Both the position numbers and the translations under genes were made by a program. 64,000 nt of DNA from Pseudomonas cremoris (GTDB lineage Bacteria; Pseudomonadota; Gammaproteobacteria; Pseudomonadales; Pseudomonadaceae): NCBI RefSeq assembly GCF_014230465.1, contig NZ_JAAXCY010000008.1:186001-250000 (forward strand). The letters are read 5' to 3'. Under the pieces are notes generated by a model. The model saw only the letters and a list, made by a program, of their open reading frames with translations. It was not told the origin of the DNA and made no database searches. Below, one piece after another: positions 34,597-44,658 of this stretch; position 1 is the stretch's first letter; the number at the start of each line of letters is the position of its first letter.

Positions 34597-35696
34597 TGAT
34601 GCTCAGGCGACAGGCTTTGGCGATTGGCAGCGTGCTGCTCAGCGCCCTTACTTTGGGTGGCTGGACGTTATTCCAGCAGAAGGACAAGGGCCCGCTGCTG
34701 TTGTCGGCGCGGGATGATGCAGACGGCAAGCACTATGCCGTAGGCTATCGCCTGGACGGCAAGCAGGTGTTTGCCACCCAGGTCGGCCAGCGCTGCCACG
34801 ACATCATCAACCACCCGACGCTGCCGATTGCGCTGTTCGTCGCCCGTCGCCCGGGCACCGGGAGTTACCTGATCGACCTGCGTGATGGCGCGCTGCTGCA
34901 AACCATCACCTCGAACGTCAATCGCCACTTCTATGGTCACGCGGTGATCCACAAGAGCGGCGACTGGCTGTATGCCACCGAGAACGACACGACCGACCCC
35001 GGCCGTGGCCTGCTCGGTGTGTATCAGTTTGAAGGCGAGCGGCTGGTGCACACCGGCGAGATTTCCACCCACGGCATCGGCCCGCATCAAGTGTCGTGGA
35101 TGCCTGATGGCGAAACCCTGGTGGTAGCCAACGGTGGTATTCGCACCGAGGCGGAAAGCCGCGTGGAGATGAACCTCAACGCCATGGAGCCGAGCCTGGT
35201 ATTGATGCAGCGCGACGGCACGCTGATCAGCAAGGAAACCCTGGGCCAACAGATGAACAGCGTGCGTCATATGGGGATCGCCGCCGATGGCACCATCCTC
35301 ACCGGACAGCAGTTCATGGGGCCGTCCCAAGAGCGTTCCGAGTTGCTGGCAATCAAGCGGCCGGGACAGCCATTCGTCGCGTTCCCGGTGGCGGACGAGC
35401 AGTTGCAGGCGATGGGGCATTACACCGCCAGCGTCGCGGTGCACAGCCAATTGCGTCTGGTGGCCCTGACCGCACCGCGGGGTAATCGCTTTTTTATCTG
35501 GGACATGGACAGCGGCAAGCTGCGCCTGGATGGCCCACTGCCCGACTGTGCCGGTGTAGGCGCCGTGGCAGATGGATTTGTCGTCACCTCTGGCCAAGGA
35601 CGCTGCCGCTTCTACGATTGCCGTCAGAAACAGCTGGTGGCAAAGCCGTTGGAATTACCGGCGGGGCTCTGGGATAACCATCTGCATCTGATCTGA
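34596..35696 (+). CDS. DUF1513 beta-propeller-like periplasmic protein
   Basis: This 366-residue protein has an N-terminal signal/anchor helix (LAIGSVLLSALTLGGWTLF). The DUF1513 body has WD-like blades such as YAVGYRLDGKQVFATQVGQRCHDI, NHPTLPIALFVARRPGTGSYLID and HGIGPHQVSWMPDGETLVVANGGI. It completes the di-heme/imelysin/DUF1513 operon seen in PAO1 (PA4371-PA4373). ATG 34596 overlaps the previous stop; 34599 is an alternative. Molecular function is unknown. Confidence 0.88.
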   Translation: MMLRRQALAIGSVLLSALTLGGWTLFQQKDKGPLLLSARDDADGKHYAVGYRLDGKQVFATQVGQRCHDIINHPTLPIALFVARRPGTGSYLIDLRDGALLQTITSNVNRHFYGHAVIHKSGDWLYATENDTTDPGRGLLGVYQFEGERLVHTGEISTHGIGPHQVSWMPDGETLVVANGGIRTEAESRVEMNLNAMEPSLVLMQRDGTLISKETLGQQMNSVRHMGIAADGTILTGQQFMGPSQERSELLAIKRPGQPFVAFPVADEQLQAMGHYTASVAVHSQLRLVALTAPRGNRFFIWDMDSGKLRLDGPLPDCAGVGAVADGFVVTSGQGRCRFYDCRQKQLVAKPLELPAGLWDNHLHLI

Positions 35697-35701
35697 CAGG
35701 C

Positions 35702-35731
35702 AAAAAAAAGAGCCTCGCATCGCAAGGCCCT
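35702..35731 (-). terminator. Rho-independent terminator of the warA-inaA operon
   Basis: On the minus strand, AGGGCCTTGC / GCGAGGCTCT form a 10-bp stem (with G-T pairs) around a GAT loop, followed by eight Ts. It lies 22 nt after the small-protein stop. Confidence 0.85.
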
Positions 35732-35752
35732 TTCTCGGGGGTTTGAATCGTT

Positions 35753-35980
35753 TCAACTCTGCGGCCTCATCCCTTGAGACATTCCAAACATAAACAGCAA
35801 CAGCTCATGGTCAGGCTTGGCCGCGACACTCGCCTTGGCGACGCGCGGCAACAGGCATTGCGCGCTACTCTGCGCCGCACTGAGCACCTGCGTGCGAGGC
35901 TGTTCCCACGCCGCCAACGCCAGGGCTGCAATGCCCAGCGCCCCGACCAAAAACACACCTCGTGCTATTTCTAGCTTCAT
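35753..35980 (-). CDS. Small single-TM protein, last gene of the warA-inaA operon
   Basis: This 75-residue protein begins MKLEIARGVFLVGALGIAALALAAWEQ, one TM helix or uncleaved signal, followed by a short periplasmic tail ending FGMSQGMRPQS. It overlaps the inaA stop by 4 nt (ATGA), so it is coupled to inaA. It is probably envelope-related by context. I do not recognise the family. Confidence 0.75.
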   Translation of the reverse strand: MKLEIARGVFLVGALGIAALALAAWEQPRTQVLSAAQSSAQCLLPRVAKASVAAKPDHELLLFMFGMSQGMRPQS

Positions 35981-36696
35981 CTGGTTAAACCCTTGATAGC
36001 GCTGCCAAACGCCGTCTCATAAAAGTAGCTGAGTTTTGTCCAGTCAGCGCTGTTCCACGACGAATGGCGGCGCAGTTGCAGCATGTCATGGGAGGCGGCC
36101 CGATAAGCGGTCAACCGCTGGCGGCATTTCTCGAAATCCAACAGCGCCACTTCCACGTTGGCCGAGTCGCCCTCCCCCGTCACACGCACGAAAATATGCT
36201 TGCTGTACAAACAACCGTGCTGCCAACGGCCCTTGTGCATACGCGCCAAAGTGCCGGCCAACTCCCTGAGCACGCGCTCGTGCACCAACTCGCCGTAGCG
36301 TTCGCGGCCGCCAGCGGCGTACCAGTTGTCAATTTCGTCGAAGCCGTCGAGGGATGCGGTGACCAACAATGCTTTCCATTGGTGCTGAGAGTCACGACGC
36401 GCCTCGCAAAAGACCATCTCTGGCACACGCACATCCAGCAAGCGCAGGCCTTTGATGGCATCCCGCTCTCGCAACACTGTGGGGCGACCAAATGGGTGCA
36501 ACCAACTGCGGTAGATATGGCCGGTCTGGCGCTTGCTGTAGAGCAAGCGGCCATTGCTGCTCATTACCCGCTGCACGCCGCTTTCACCACCGCGGCGACG
36601 GTTGGGCTCCTCGACCCACTCGCCCTGCTGGCGCCAGAAATAATCAAATCGTTCTTCGGGAGCTACATGACTGCCTACCGCAGACTCAACTGCCAT
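35977..36696 (-). CDS. inaA: InaA-like lipopolysaccharide kinase family protein
   Basis: This 239-residue protein is related to the small LPS-core kinases (Waa/KdkA group). It has a Gly-rich N-terminal GRLLYSKRQTGHIYRS with Lys, ARMHKGRWQHGCLYSKHIFV (catalytic-loop-like, HGCLY replacing HGDLY) and VALLDFEKCRQRL (DFEK, metal-binding DFG equivalent). InaA responds to acid/envelope stress. It follows warA by 4 nt. The ATG at 36696 was chosen over the longer frame overlapping warA. In PAO1 the same order is PA4378-PA4379 beside colS-colR. Confidence 0.85.
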   Translation of the reverse strand: MAVESAVGSHVAPEERFDYFWRQQGEWVEEPNRRRGGESGVQRVMSSNGRLLYSKRQTGHIYRSWLHPFGRPTVLRERDAIKGLRLLDVRVPEMVFCEARRDSQHQWKALLVTASLDGFDEIDNWYAAGGRERYGELVHERVLRELAGTLARMHKGRWQHGCLYSKHIFVRVTGEGDSANVEVALLDFEKCRQRLTAYRAASHDMLQLRRHSSWNSADWTKLSYFYETAFGSAIKGLTR

Positions 36697-36700
36697 CCTG

Positions 36701-37381
36701 TTACCTCTTTCGCAATACATACACACGCCACATGGCGTAGAGCGGCATGAAGTCGAGGGACTCCTGAACGCGGAAACCGGCCTGCTCGAATTCGTCTTCA
36801 ACGGTAGCCGCAGGTAACACAAATCGGTTTTGGTAACCTTCCTGCTCACCTTTCATACGACGTTGCCCTTCGAGCCGCTTGCGTTTCCAAGCCTTGAAAT
36901 TGCCATCAACCCACAGCGAAAGAATCACGCTGTCACGCGTAACACGCTGAAACTCACGCAGTATCGTCAAGCGGTGCACCGGGTCACCTATATGGTGTAG
37001 CAGGCGCATGCAGAAAATGCTGTCGACCGAGTTGTCCGGTAAATCGATATCGAATGCAGATGTCTGCAAGGGCCGTACCCGTTTCACCACATCTGCCGGT
37101 TGGGAGGCCATCGCGACCTTCAACATCGACTCGGAATTGTCAGCGCCGATAATCACCCTGTTGGGTTTTTCGGCCAGCAGCGGCCAGAAGCGGCCCGCCC
37201 CACAGGGCAGGTCCAACACCAGTCCTGGCTCACCAGCCATGGCCAGCGCACCCCGGGCCAATTGCTCGTCGCGTTTGTGGGACAAGCGGCGAGCCAAATT
37301 GTCCTTATGCTTGAGCAAATATTCTTGGGCGTGCTGATCGTCGTACTTTTCGGAAAATTCGAGCTTGATCGGACTAGACAT
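36701..37381 (-). CDS. warA: SAM-dependent methyltransferase WarA
   Basis: This 226-residue class I methyltransferase has motif I VLDLPCGAGRFWPLL (residues 55-69), a motif II region VIIGADNSESML and a post-motif core VDSIFCMRLLHHI. The context (inaA downstream, colSR upstream) matches P. aeruginosa warA, a methyltransferase linked to LPS length distribution. The ATG at 37381 starts MSSPIKLEFSEKYDD. A candidate ColR site is 68 nt upstream. Confidence 0.85.
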   Translation of the reverse strand: MSSPIKLEFSEKYDDQHAQEYLLKHKDNLARRLSHKRDEQLARGALAMAGEPGLVLDLPCGAGRFWPLLAEKPNRVIIGADNSESMLKVAMASQPADVVKRVRPLQTSAFDIDLPDNSVDSIFCMRLLHHIGDPVHRLTILREFQRVTRDSVILSLWVDGNFKAWKRKRLEGQRRMKGEQEGYQNRFVLPAATVEDEFEQAGFRVQESLDFMPLYAMWRVYVLRKR

Positions 37382-37449
37382 CAACGGGTCTCCGGTTGCT
37401 GATGCCGACAACCTTAAGCAGCGACCTGTGATCAACAGGTCAACCCGTT

Positions 37450-37459
37450 GTGAAAAACT
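37450..37459 (-). promoter_or_regulatory. Candidate ColR box upstream of warA
   Basis: AGTTTTTCAC on the minus strand is 68 nt before the warA ATG. The identical decamer is found 68 nt before the sulfatase gene at 39726. The extended form ACAAGTTTTTCAC differs from that site by one base. Assignment to ColR is by location and by resemblance to a T-tract/CAC motif I recall for P. putida ColR. Confidence 0.55.
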
Positions 37460-37570
37460 TGTCCTGTCCAATCTCATACATTTCAAGACTTTACAGATAC
37501 AAGGGGTGGCATGGGGCCATCTTCGCCGAAAAGGCGGGGATCTGCCGCAGGATAGCGGCAGGGAGGGAGG

Positions 37571-38851
37571 TCAGGGTTTGACCGGGCTCAATTCAACATG
37601 AAAGCGGCAGCCATTGGGCTCCATGGTGCTAAGGCTCACGCTCCAGCCCTGGTTTTCACAGATGCGCTGGACCAGTGACAAGCCGAGGCCCAGGCCCTCG
37701 CCGCGTTTCTCGCTGCCGCGCACAAAAGGCTCGAACATCGCTTCACGCTTGTCTTCAGGAATCCCGACACCGCTGTCTTCCACCACAAAGCCACTTGGCT
37801 TCAGGGTCAAGCGGATAAAACCTTGCTCGGTGTAATGCAGGGCATTGCGCAGCAGGTTGCCCATCACGGCATGCAAGAAGGTCGTGTTGTAGCGCGTATC
37901 CAGCGGGTTGCCCGGTTGGTAGATCAACTCCAGGCCCTTGTGCTGTATAGGTTCGCGCCAGATGCCGAGCAAATCATCGGCAACCTGGGTAAGGGTCACC
38001 TGAGGGGACATGGCAGCGTCGTTATGCTGGGCTCTGGCCAGCATCAGGAAAGTCTGCACCAACTCGCGCATTTCCTCGCAGGCACGTGCGATACGCTCCA
38101 CCTGGTTACGCCCGCGCTGGTCGATGGCCGGATTTTCCAGCAGCAGTTCGCAGGAGCTGGCCAGTACCATCAACGGCGTGCGCAACTCGTGGCTGACATC
38201 GCTGGTAAACAGTTGCTCACGGGACAGCGCCTGGCGCAGCCTTCCCAGCGTGGCATCGAACGCCACCGCCAGCTCACCCACTTCATCGGCTGCGTAGTCC
38301 GGCGCCAGCGGCGGTGCCAGGCCGAGCAATTGGTCACGGTGACGCACCTGGCGAGCCAGGCGTACGACAGGCGCCATCACCCTACGTGCCAGTACCCAGC
38401 CCAGGAACACTGCCAGCGCCAGGCTGAGCACGAAGCCCACTAGCACCACGGCAAACAGCACGCGCTCGCGCTCTTCAAAATCGCTTTGATCCTGCAACAG
38501 CACGTATCGCCGCCCGTCCACCACTTCGACCATCGCGTGGTAAGACAGCGCTTCACGGAAGACTTCATGGAAGCCGGGTTCAAGGTGCCGCAAATCCTTG
38601 GGCAACTCGAAGTCGCCAGGCCCGCCGCTGAAATAGAACAGTTGGTCCGGCTCGGGCCGATGCCGCCAGTCCTCGACCGTGTCCATCAGCAGCAAGCGTT
38701 GCAAGTCACCGCCCAAGCCCGCCGAGATCAGCTTCTCTTCCACCAGGTGCACGGTCGCGACGATGCCCATGGCGAAGGCCCCCGCCACCAACGCACTCAT
38801 CAAGGCAAAGGCGATGATGATCCGTTGGGCAAGGCTTTGCTTAAACTCCAT
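37571..38851 (-). CDS. colS: Sensor histidine kinase ColS
   Basis: This 426-residue kinase has TM1 (IIIAFALMSALVAGAFAMGIV), a short periplasmic domain (about 32-135), TM2 (VVLVGFVLSLALAVFLGWVLA), HAMP, HisKA with SDVSHELRTPLMVLASS, and HATPase_c (GNLLRNALHYT, DSGVGIPED, GLGLGLSLV). H35, E96, H105 and an E126xxE129 motif match the residues I recall being implicated in Fe/Zn sensing by P. putida ColS. The ATG at 38851 lies inside the colR end (11-nt overlap). Confidence 0.92.
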   Translation of the reverse strand: MEFKQSLAQRIIIAFALMSALVAGAFAMGIVATVHLVEEKLISAGLGGDLQRLLLMDTVEDWRHRPEPDQLFYFSGGPGDFELPKDLRHLEPGFHEVFREALSYHAMVEVVDGRRYVLLQDQSDFEERERVLFAVVLVGFVLSLALAVFLGWVLARRVMAPVVRLARQVRHRDQLLGLAPPLAPDYAADEVGELAVAFDATLGRLRQALSREQLFTSDVSHELRTPLMVLASSCELLLENPAIDQRGRNQVERIARACEEMRELVQTFLMLARAQHNDAAMSPQVTLTQVADDLLGIWREPIQHKGLELIYQPGNPLDTRYNTTFLHAVMGNLLRNALHYTEQGFIRLTLKPSGFVVEDSGVGIPEDKREAMFEPFVRGSEKRGEGLGLGLSLVQRICENQGWSVSLSTMEPNGCRFHVELSPVKP

Positions 38852-39524
38852 CACGGCCCTCGGCCAGGCGATACCCCACACCGTGCACCGTTTGCAGCAG
38901 CGGTTTGGCGAACGGTTTATCGATCACTTGGCGCAGTTGGTGGACGTGGCTGCGCAGGCTGTCGCTGTCCGGGCAGTCATCGCCCCACAGGGCTTCCTCG
39001 AGGATTTCGCGGCGCAACACGTGAGGGCTTTTTTGCATCAGCACCGCCAGCAATTTCAAGCCAACCGGGTTTAATTTGAGCAGGCGCCCCTCGCGGGTCA
39101 CTTCGAGGGTATCGAGGTCGTAATGCAGGTCGGCCACCTGCAAGGCGCGGCGGCCACCGCCCTGGGCACGGCGCAGCACGGCTTCGATACGTGCGGCCAA
39201 CTCCGAGAGGGCAAAGGGCTTGAGCAGATAGTCATCGGCGCCGGACTTGAAGCCCTGCAGCCGGTCATCCAATTGGTCGCGAGCGGTGAGCATGATCACC
39301 GGCGTGTCGCGGCGTGCGTCTTCGCGCAGGCGCTTGCATAAGGTGTAGCCGTCGATGCCAGGCAGCATGATGTCGAGCACGATCAAGTCGTAATGCTCGG
39401 TAGCGGCCAAGTGCAGCCCCGACAAACCGTCCTGCGCACAGTCCACGGTATAGCCTTTCAGCCCCAGGTAATCGGCCAGGTTGGCCAGAATATCGCGGTT
39501 GTCTTCAACCAATAGAATTCGCAT
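38841..39524 (-). CDS. colR: Response regulator ColR (OmpR family)
   Basis: This 227-residue regulator has acidic residues E7/D8, phospho-acceptor D51 in LIVLDIMLPGIDG and Lys in DDYLLKPFALSEL. The winged-helix domain contains RSHVHQLRQVIDKPF and QTVHGVGYRLAEG. ColR controls envelope-stability genes in Pseudomonas. The gene is divergent from the sulfatase gene and precedes colS. Confidence 0.93.
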   Translation of the reverse strand: MRILLVEDNRDILANLADYLGLKGYTVDCAQDGLSGLHLAATEHYDLIVLDIMLPGIDGYTLCKRLREDARRDTPVIMLTARDQLDDRLQGFKSGADDYLLKPFALSELAARIEAVLRRAQGGGRRALQVADLHYDLDTLEVTREGRLLKLNPVGLKLLAVLMQKSPHVLRREILEEALWGDDCPDSDSLRSHVHQLRQVIDKPFAKPLLQTVHGVGYRLAEGRDGV

Positions 39525-39647
39525 GGGCAGTGTCTCCGTACGCGGTAACGGCCGTGTTGGCTCGCGCAGCTTAAGGCCAAGTGTGCCTCGCGGCTAGGTC
39601 CGCGAGCCGTTCCGATTAGTTTTTTCAACTGATGCATATAACCAACG

Positions 39648-39657
39648 AGTTTTTCAC
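39648..39657 (+). promoter_or_regulatory. Candidate ColR box upstream of the sulfatase gene
   Basis: AGTTTTTCAC, identical to the decamer before warA and at the same 68-nt distance from the start codon. A related AGTTTTTTCAAC lies at 39618-39629, nearer colR. Confidence 0.55.
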
Positions 39658-39725
39658 TATAGCTTCACAAACTGACTACAGTGTCAGGCAGAAGATCGCC
39701 GCCCATCGATATAAGGAATATAGAC

Positions 39726-41675
39726 ATGGGGTTTCTCAAAACAGCGCCTATGCGTTATCTGCTGCTCGTCACTGGCGCATGGCTGGTGGTTTTCTTGCTC
39801 ACGCGTGGCGTGCTGCTTGTCACTCACCTCGACGAAGTTGGCGGTAACTTACTGCCGGTGTTTGGCGTGGGCTTGCTCTACGACCTGGGGTTTCTAGCCT
39901 ATGCAGCCCTGCCCTTGGGCCTGTATCTGCTGCTATGCCCGCCTGCCCTCTGGCGTCGCCGCGGCCATCGTTGGTTCCTGCAAGCAGTGCTGACCGTCAG
40001 CCTGTTTGCCATGCTGTTCACCTCCGTCGCCGAGTGGTTGTTCTGGGATGAATTCGGCGTGCGCTTCAACTTTATCGCCGTCGACTACCTGGTGTACTCC
40101 GATGAAGTGCTGAACAACCTGCTGGAGTCCTACCCGATCGGCAAGCTTCTCAGTTTGCTGGCGATGCTGGCGATTGTGCTGAGCCTGGCCCTGCGCAAGC
40201 CCTTCAATGCGGCATTGAACGCCCCCCTGCCGCCCCTGCGGGGCCGTCTGTTGAATGCCCTGAGCCTGTTGGTTCTGGCCGGCCTCAGCCTGCAGTTGAT
40301 CAGCCAGGAGAGCCCTCGCGCCCAAGGCGGGAATGCCTACATGAACGAGTTGGCCAGCAATGGCCCGTATCAGTTTTTCGCGGCGTTCCGAAACAACGAA
40401 CTGGACTACACCCAGTTTTATAAAAGCCTGCCAACCGATGTGGTCGCCAAGCAACTGCGTGCCGAACTCAGCGAGCCTAACGCCCGCTTTATCGGCAACG
40501 ACCCATTGGACATCCGCCGAGCCATCGACAACCCAGGCACCTTGCGCAAACCCAATATCGTGCTGGTCACCATCGAGAGCTTTAGCGCCAAGTACATGGG
40601 CAGTAATGGCGACGGGCGCAACCTCACGCCCAACCTGGACACCCTGCGTAAACAGAGCCTGTACTTCAATAACTTTTATGCCACCGGCACCCGCACAGAT
40701 CGCGGGCTGGAAGCGATTACCTTGGCGATTCCACCAACGCCAGGGCGCTCCATCGTCAAACGCATTGGCCGTGAAAGTGGTTTCGCAAGCCTGGGCCAAC
40801 AACTCAGCGCCATCGGTTACGACAGTGTGTTTGTCTACGGTGGGCGCGGGTACTTCGACAATATGAATGCGTTCTTCAGCGGCAACGGTTACCGAGTCGT
40901 CGACCAGAGCAGCGTGGCCGAATCGGAGATCTCCTTTAAAAACGCCTGGGGCATGGCCGATGAAGACCTCTATCGGCAAACCCTGAAACTGGCCGATGCC
41001 GACTACGCCAAGCAGCAGCCGTTTTTGTTGCAACTCATGACCACCTCCAACCACCGCCCCTATACCTATCCGGACGGGCGCATCGACATCAAATCCGGCA
41101 ACGGTCGCGATGGAGCGGTGAAGTACACCGACCATGCCATTGGTGAATTCCTCGACGCTGCACGCCAGAAGCCTTGGTTCGACAACACTATTTTCGTGTT
41201 CGTTGCGGACCACACCGCCGGCAGCGCGGGCAAGGAAGACCTGCCTATCACCAACTACCAGATTCCGCTGTTCATCTATGCGCCCAAACTGATCGAAGCC
41301 CGGGAAACCGCGCAGTTGGCCAGCCAGATTGACCTTGCGCCGACGCTACTGGGCTTGATCAACCTGAGCTACGAATCGACGTTCTTCGGGCGCAACCTGC
41401 TGCAAGACAATCCATTGCCGCCGCGTGTGGTGGTGGGCAACTATCAGCACCTGGGTTTGTTTGACGGCAAGGATCTGGCGATTCTCAGCCCACGCCTGGG
41501 CTTGCGTCGCCACGACCAGGCCCTGGGTGAGAGCCAGGAGTTACGGGTGGGCAGTGATGATCCGTTGATTCAGCGGGCGATCACCTACTACCAGGCTGCC
41601 AGTTACGGGTTCAAGCAGCAGTTGTTGAGTTGGAAAGCGCCCAAGGACACACACCCACAACTGACCGAACGCTGA
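39726..41675 (+). CDS. LTA synthase family membrane sulfatase (probable phospho-substituent transferase)
   Basis: This 649-residue protein has about five N-terminal TM helices (residues 10-220). The periplasmic alkaline-phosphatase-fold domain begins at NIVLVTIESFSAKYMGSNG. Its presumed nucleophile Thr is in NNFYATGTRTDRGLEA, with metal residues in FVFVADHTAGSAG. Relatives transfer phosphoglycerol or phosphoethanolamine onto envelope glycans or lipids. It is divergent from colR and shares the warA box, so it is probably part of the ColR envelope response. The donor and acceptor are unknown. The start at 39726 has AAGGA upstream. Confidence 0.87.
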   Translation: MGFLKTAPMRYLLLVTGAWLVVFLLTRGVLLVTHLDEVGGNLLPVFGVGLLYDLGFLAYAALPLGLYLLLCPPALWRRRGHRWFLQAVLTVSLFAMLFTSVAEWLFWDEFGVRFNFIAVDYLVYSDEVLNNLLESYPIGKLLSLLAMLAIVLSLALRKPFNAALNAPLPPLRGRLLNALSLLVLAGLSLQLISQESPRAQGGNAYMNELASNGPYQFFAAFRNNELDYTQFYKSLPTDVVAKQLRAELSEPNARFIGNDPLDIRRAIDNPGTLRKPNIVLVTIESFSAKYMGSNGDGRNLTPNLDTLRKQSLYFNNFYATGTRTDRGLEAITLAIPPTPGRSIVKRIGRESGFASLGQQLSAIGYDSVFVYGGRGYFDNMNAFFSGNGYRVVDQSSVAESEISFKNAWGMADEDLYRQTLKLADADYAKQQPFLLQLMTTSNHRPYTYPDGRIDIKSGNGRDGAVKYTDHAIGEFLDAARQKPWFDNTIFVFVADHTAGSAGKEDLPITNYQIPLFIYAPKLIEARETAQLASQIDLAPTLLGLINLSYESTFFGRNLLQDNPLPPRVVVGNYQHLGLFDGKDLAILSPRLGLRRHDQALGESQELRVGSDDPLIQRAITYYQAASYGFKQQLLSWKAPKDTHPQLTER

Positions 41676-41811
41676 TTGTAGTGAGCGGGCTTGTCCCGCG
41701 CTGGGGGGCGAAGCCGCCCTAATCCAATCACTGCATTCTTTCAGGCAAACCGAGTTGGCTGGGTTTAGGGCGGCTTCGCCCCCCAGCGCGGGACAAGCCC
41801 GCTCACTACAA
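41676..41811. repeat. Perfect 46-bp inverted repeat with 44-nt spacer
   Basis: The arms 41676-41721 and 41766-41811 are exact reverse complements. Their outer part carries a REP-like core (GTAGTGAGCGGGCTTGTCCC) and their inner part GGGGGGCGAAGCCGCCC. It is longer than the REPINs in this window and directly abuts the groEL terminator. Confidence 0.92.
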
Positions 41812-41815
41812 CCAT

Positions 41816-41855
41816 AAAAAAGCCCCGCCTGCATCGCTGCAGGCGGGGCTTTTTC
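41816..41855. terminator. Bidirectional terminator (groESL / sulfatase gene)
   Basis: A 13-bp perfect stem AGCCCCGCCTGCA / TGCAGGCGGGGCT (41821-41833 with 41838-41850) is flanked by A-run and T-run, serving both convergent genes. Confidence 0.92.
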
Positions 41856-41874
41856 AGAGCGGGGTAAGGCTGGC

Positions 41875-43533
<1,659 letters not shown>

Positions 43534-43571
43534 TTAAATACTTTGTAGTAACGGGAAAATGAGCGGGGAAA

Positions 43572-43868
43572 TCAGTCTTCCAGAACGGCGAGAATCTCGT
43601 TCTCAGCCATAACCAGCAGGTCTTCGCCGTCGACTTTCACAGTGTTGCTGCCGGAGTAAGGGCCGAATACAACCTTGTCACCGACTTTAACGGCCAGCGC
43701 ACGTACATCACCGTTTTCCAGAGTCTTGCCTGGGCCTGCAGCGACGATCACACCGTGGTTGGCTTTTTCAGCAGCCGAACCTGGCAGGACGATACCGCCA
43801 GCGGTTTTCTTTTCTTCTTCGCTGCGACGGATTACGACGCGGTCGTGCAGAGGACGAAGCTTGCTCAT
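43572..43868 (-). CDS. groS: Co-chaperonin GroES (10 kDa)
   Basis: This 98-residue lid protein of GroEL has [26 protein letters not shown], including the mobile loop, and [26 protein letters not shown] heat-shock-type promoter lies about 130 nt upstream. Confidence 0.97.
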   Translation of the reverse strand: MSKLRPLHDRVVIRRSEEEKKTAGGIVLPGSAAEKANHGVIVAAGPGKTLENGDVRALAVKVGDKVVFGPYSGSNTVKVDGEDLLVMAENEILAVLED

Positions 43869-44008
43869 TGTCGATCTCTCCTAATTGTGTTTTTCATCGG
43901 CCGGTGTCAATACCGGCAAGTTGTATTCCGGCTGTGCCGGTCGCGCCTCGCCAAGCAAGACGCTGAAGTCTGTCTGATGTCGCCACCAGAAACCTTGCGG
44001 TGACCGTT

Positions 44009-44036
44009 ACATAAGGGCGCATAAGCTTATTACAAG
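44009..44036 (-). promoter_or_regulatory. Heat-shock (sigma-32-like) promoter of groES-groEL
   Basis: On the minus strand CTTGTAA-N12-CCCTTATGT resembles the sigma-32 consensus CTTGAAA-N11/14-CCCCATNT. The start would be near 44000, leaving a leader of about 130 nt. Confidence 0.5.
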
Positions 44037-44081
44037 GGGGCTCGACGGATTTTTTTTGCGTGTACCGATGGGCAAATGCAA

Positions 44082-44103
44082 CACGGCACCCAAAGGTGCC
44101 GTG
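44082..44103 (-). terminator. Hairpin downstream of fxsA (weak terminator)
   Basis: A 9-bp perfect stem CACGGCACC / GGTGCCGTG with a 4-nt CAAA loop lies 12 nt after the fxsA stop. It lacks a strong T-run in the minus direction, so it may be only partial or act as a 3' end stabiliser. Confidence 0.55.
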
Positions 44104-44115
44104 CCCGTGAAGCGG

Positions 44116-44592
44116 TTATTTGCTGTCGCGATGTTCGAATTCGCCTTCGATCACATCACCTTCACGCCCCAGCGGTTGGCGCGGAGCCGGGCCACCGCGC
44201 GGTTGCAGGTCGTCGGCGAACGCGCGTTGGCGAATCGCTGCCTCTTCAGCACGCTGGCGCATCTTGCCGGCCAGCAGCTTGCGGGTGAACGGCAGCAGCA
44301 TGACCAGGCCGACCACATCGCTGATGAAACCCGGCAGGATCAGCAGGCCGCCCGCCAGGGCCATCATCAGGCCTTCGAGCATGGTCTGGGCCGGCAGCTC
44401 GCCGCGGTTCAGGCTTTCACGAGCACGCAGTGCCGTGGCCAGCCCGGCGACGCGCAGCACCAGCACGCCAAGCATCGAGCCAAGAATGATCAGCAACAGG
44501 GCCGGGAAAAACCCGATCGCACCGCTGACTTGAACGAATACGAACAGCTCCAACACCGGGAACAGCAGAAAGAGCAATAAAAAAGGGCGCAT
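44116..44592 (-). CDS. fxsA: FxsA-family cytoplasmic membrane protein
   Basis: This 158-residue protein has two N-terminal TM helices (LLLFLLFPVLELFVFVQVSG; FFPALLLIILGSMLGVLVL), then the family region LRARESLNRGELPAQTMLEGLMMALAGGLLILPGFISDVVGL and a charged tail. FxsA in E. coli affects phage F-exclusion; its usual role is unknown. The ATG at 44592 was chosen over the upstream in-frame start. It lies beside groESL as in PAO1. Confidence 0.9.
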   Translation of the reverse strand: MRPFLLLFLLFPVLELFVFVQVSGAIGFFPALLLIILGSMLGVLVLRVAGLATALRARESLNRGELPAQTMLEGLMMALAGGLLILPGFISDVVGLVMLLPFTRKLLAGKMRQRAEEAAIRQRAFADDLQPRGGPAPRQPLGREGDVIEGEFEHRDSK

Positions 44593-44658
44593 CAAATGGT
44601 TCCTCAACGCAAGAATGCCTTGCCAGTCCACCTTAGATGACGTCGCCGTTTCGTGAAT

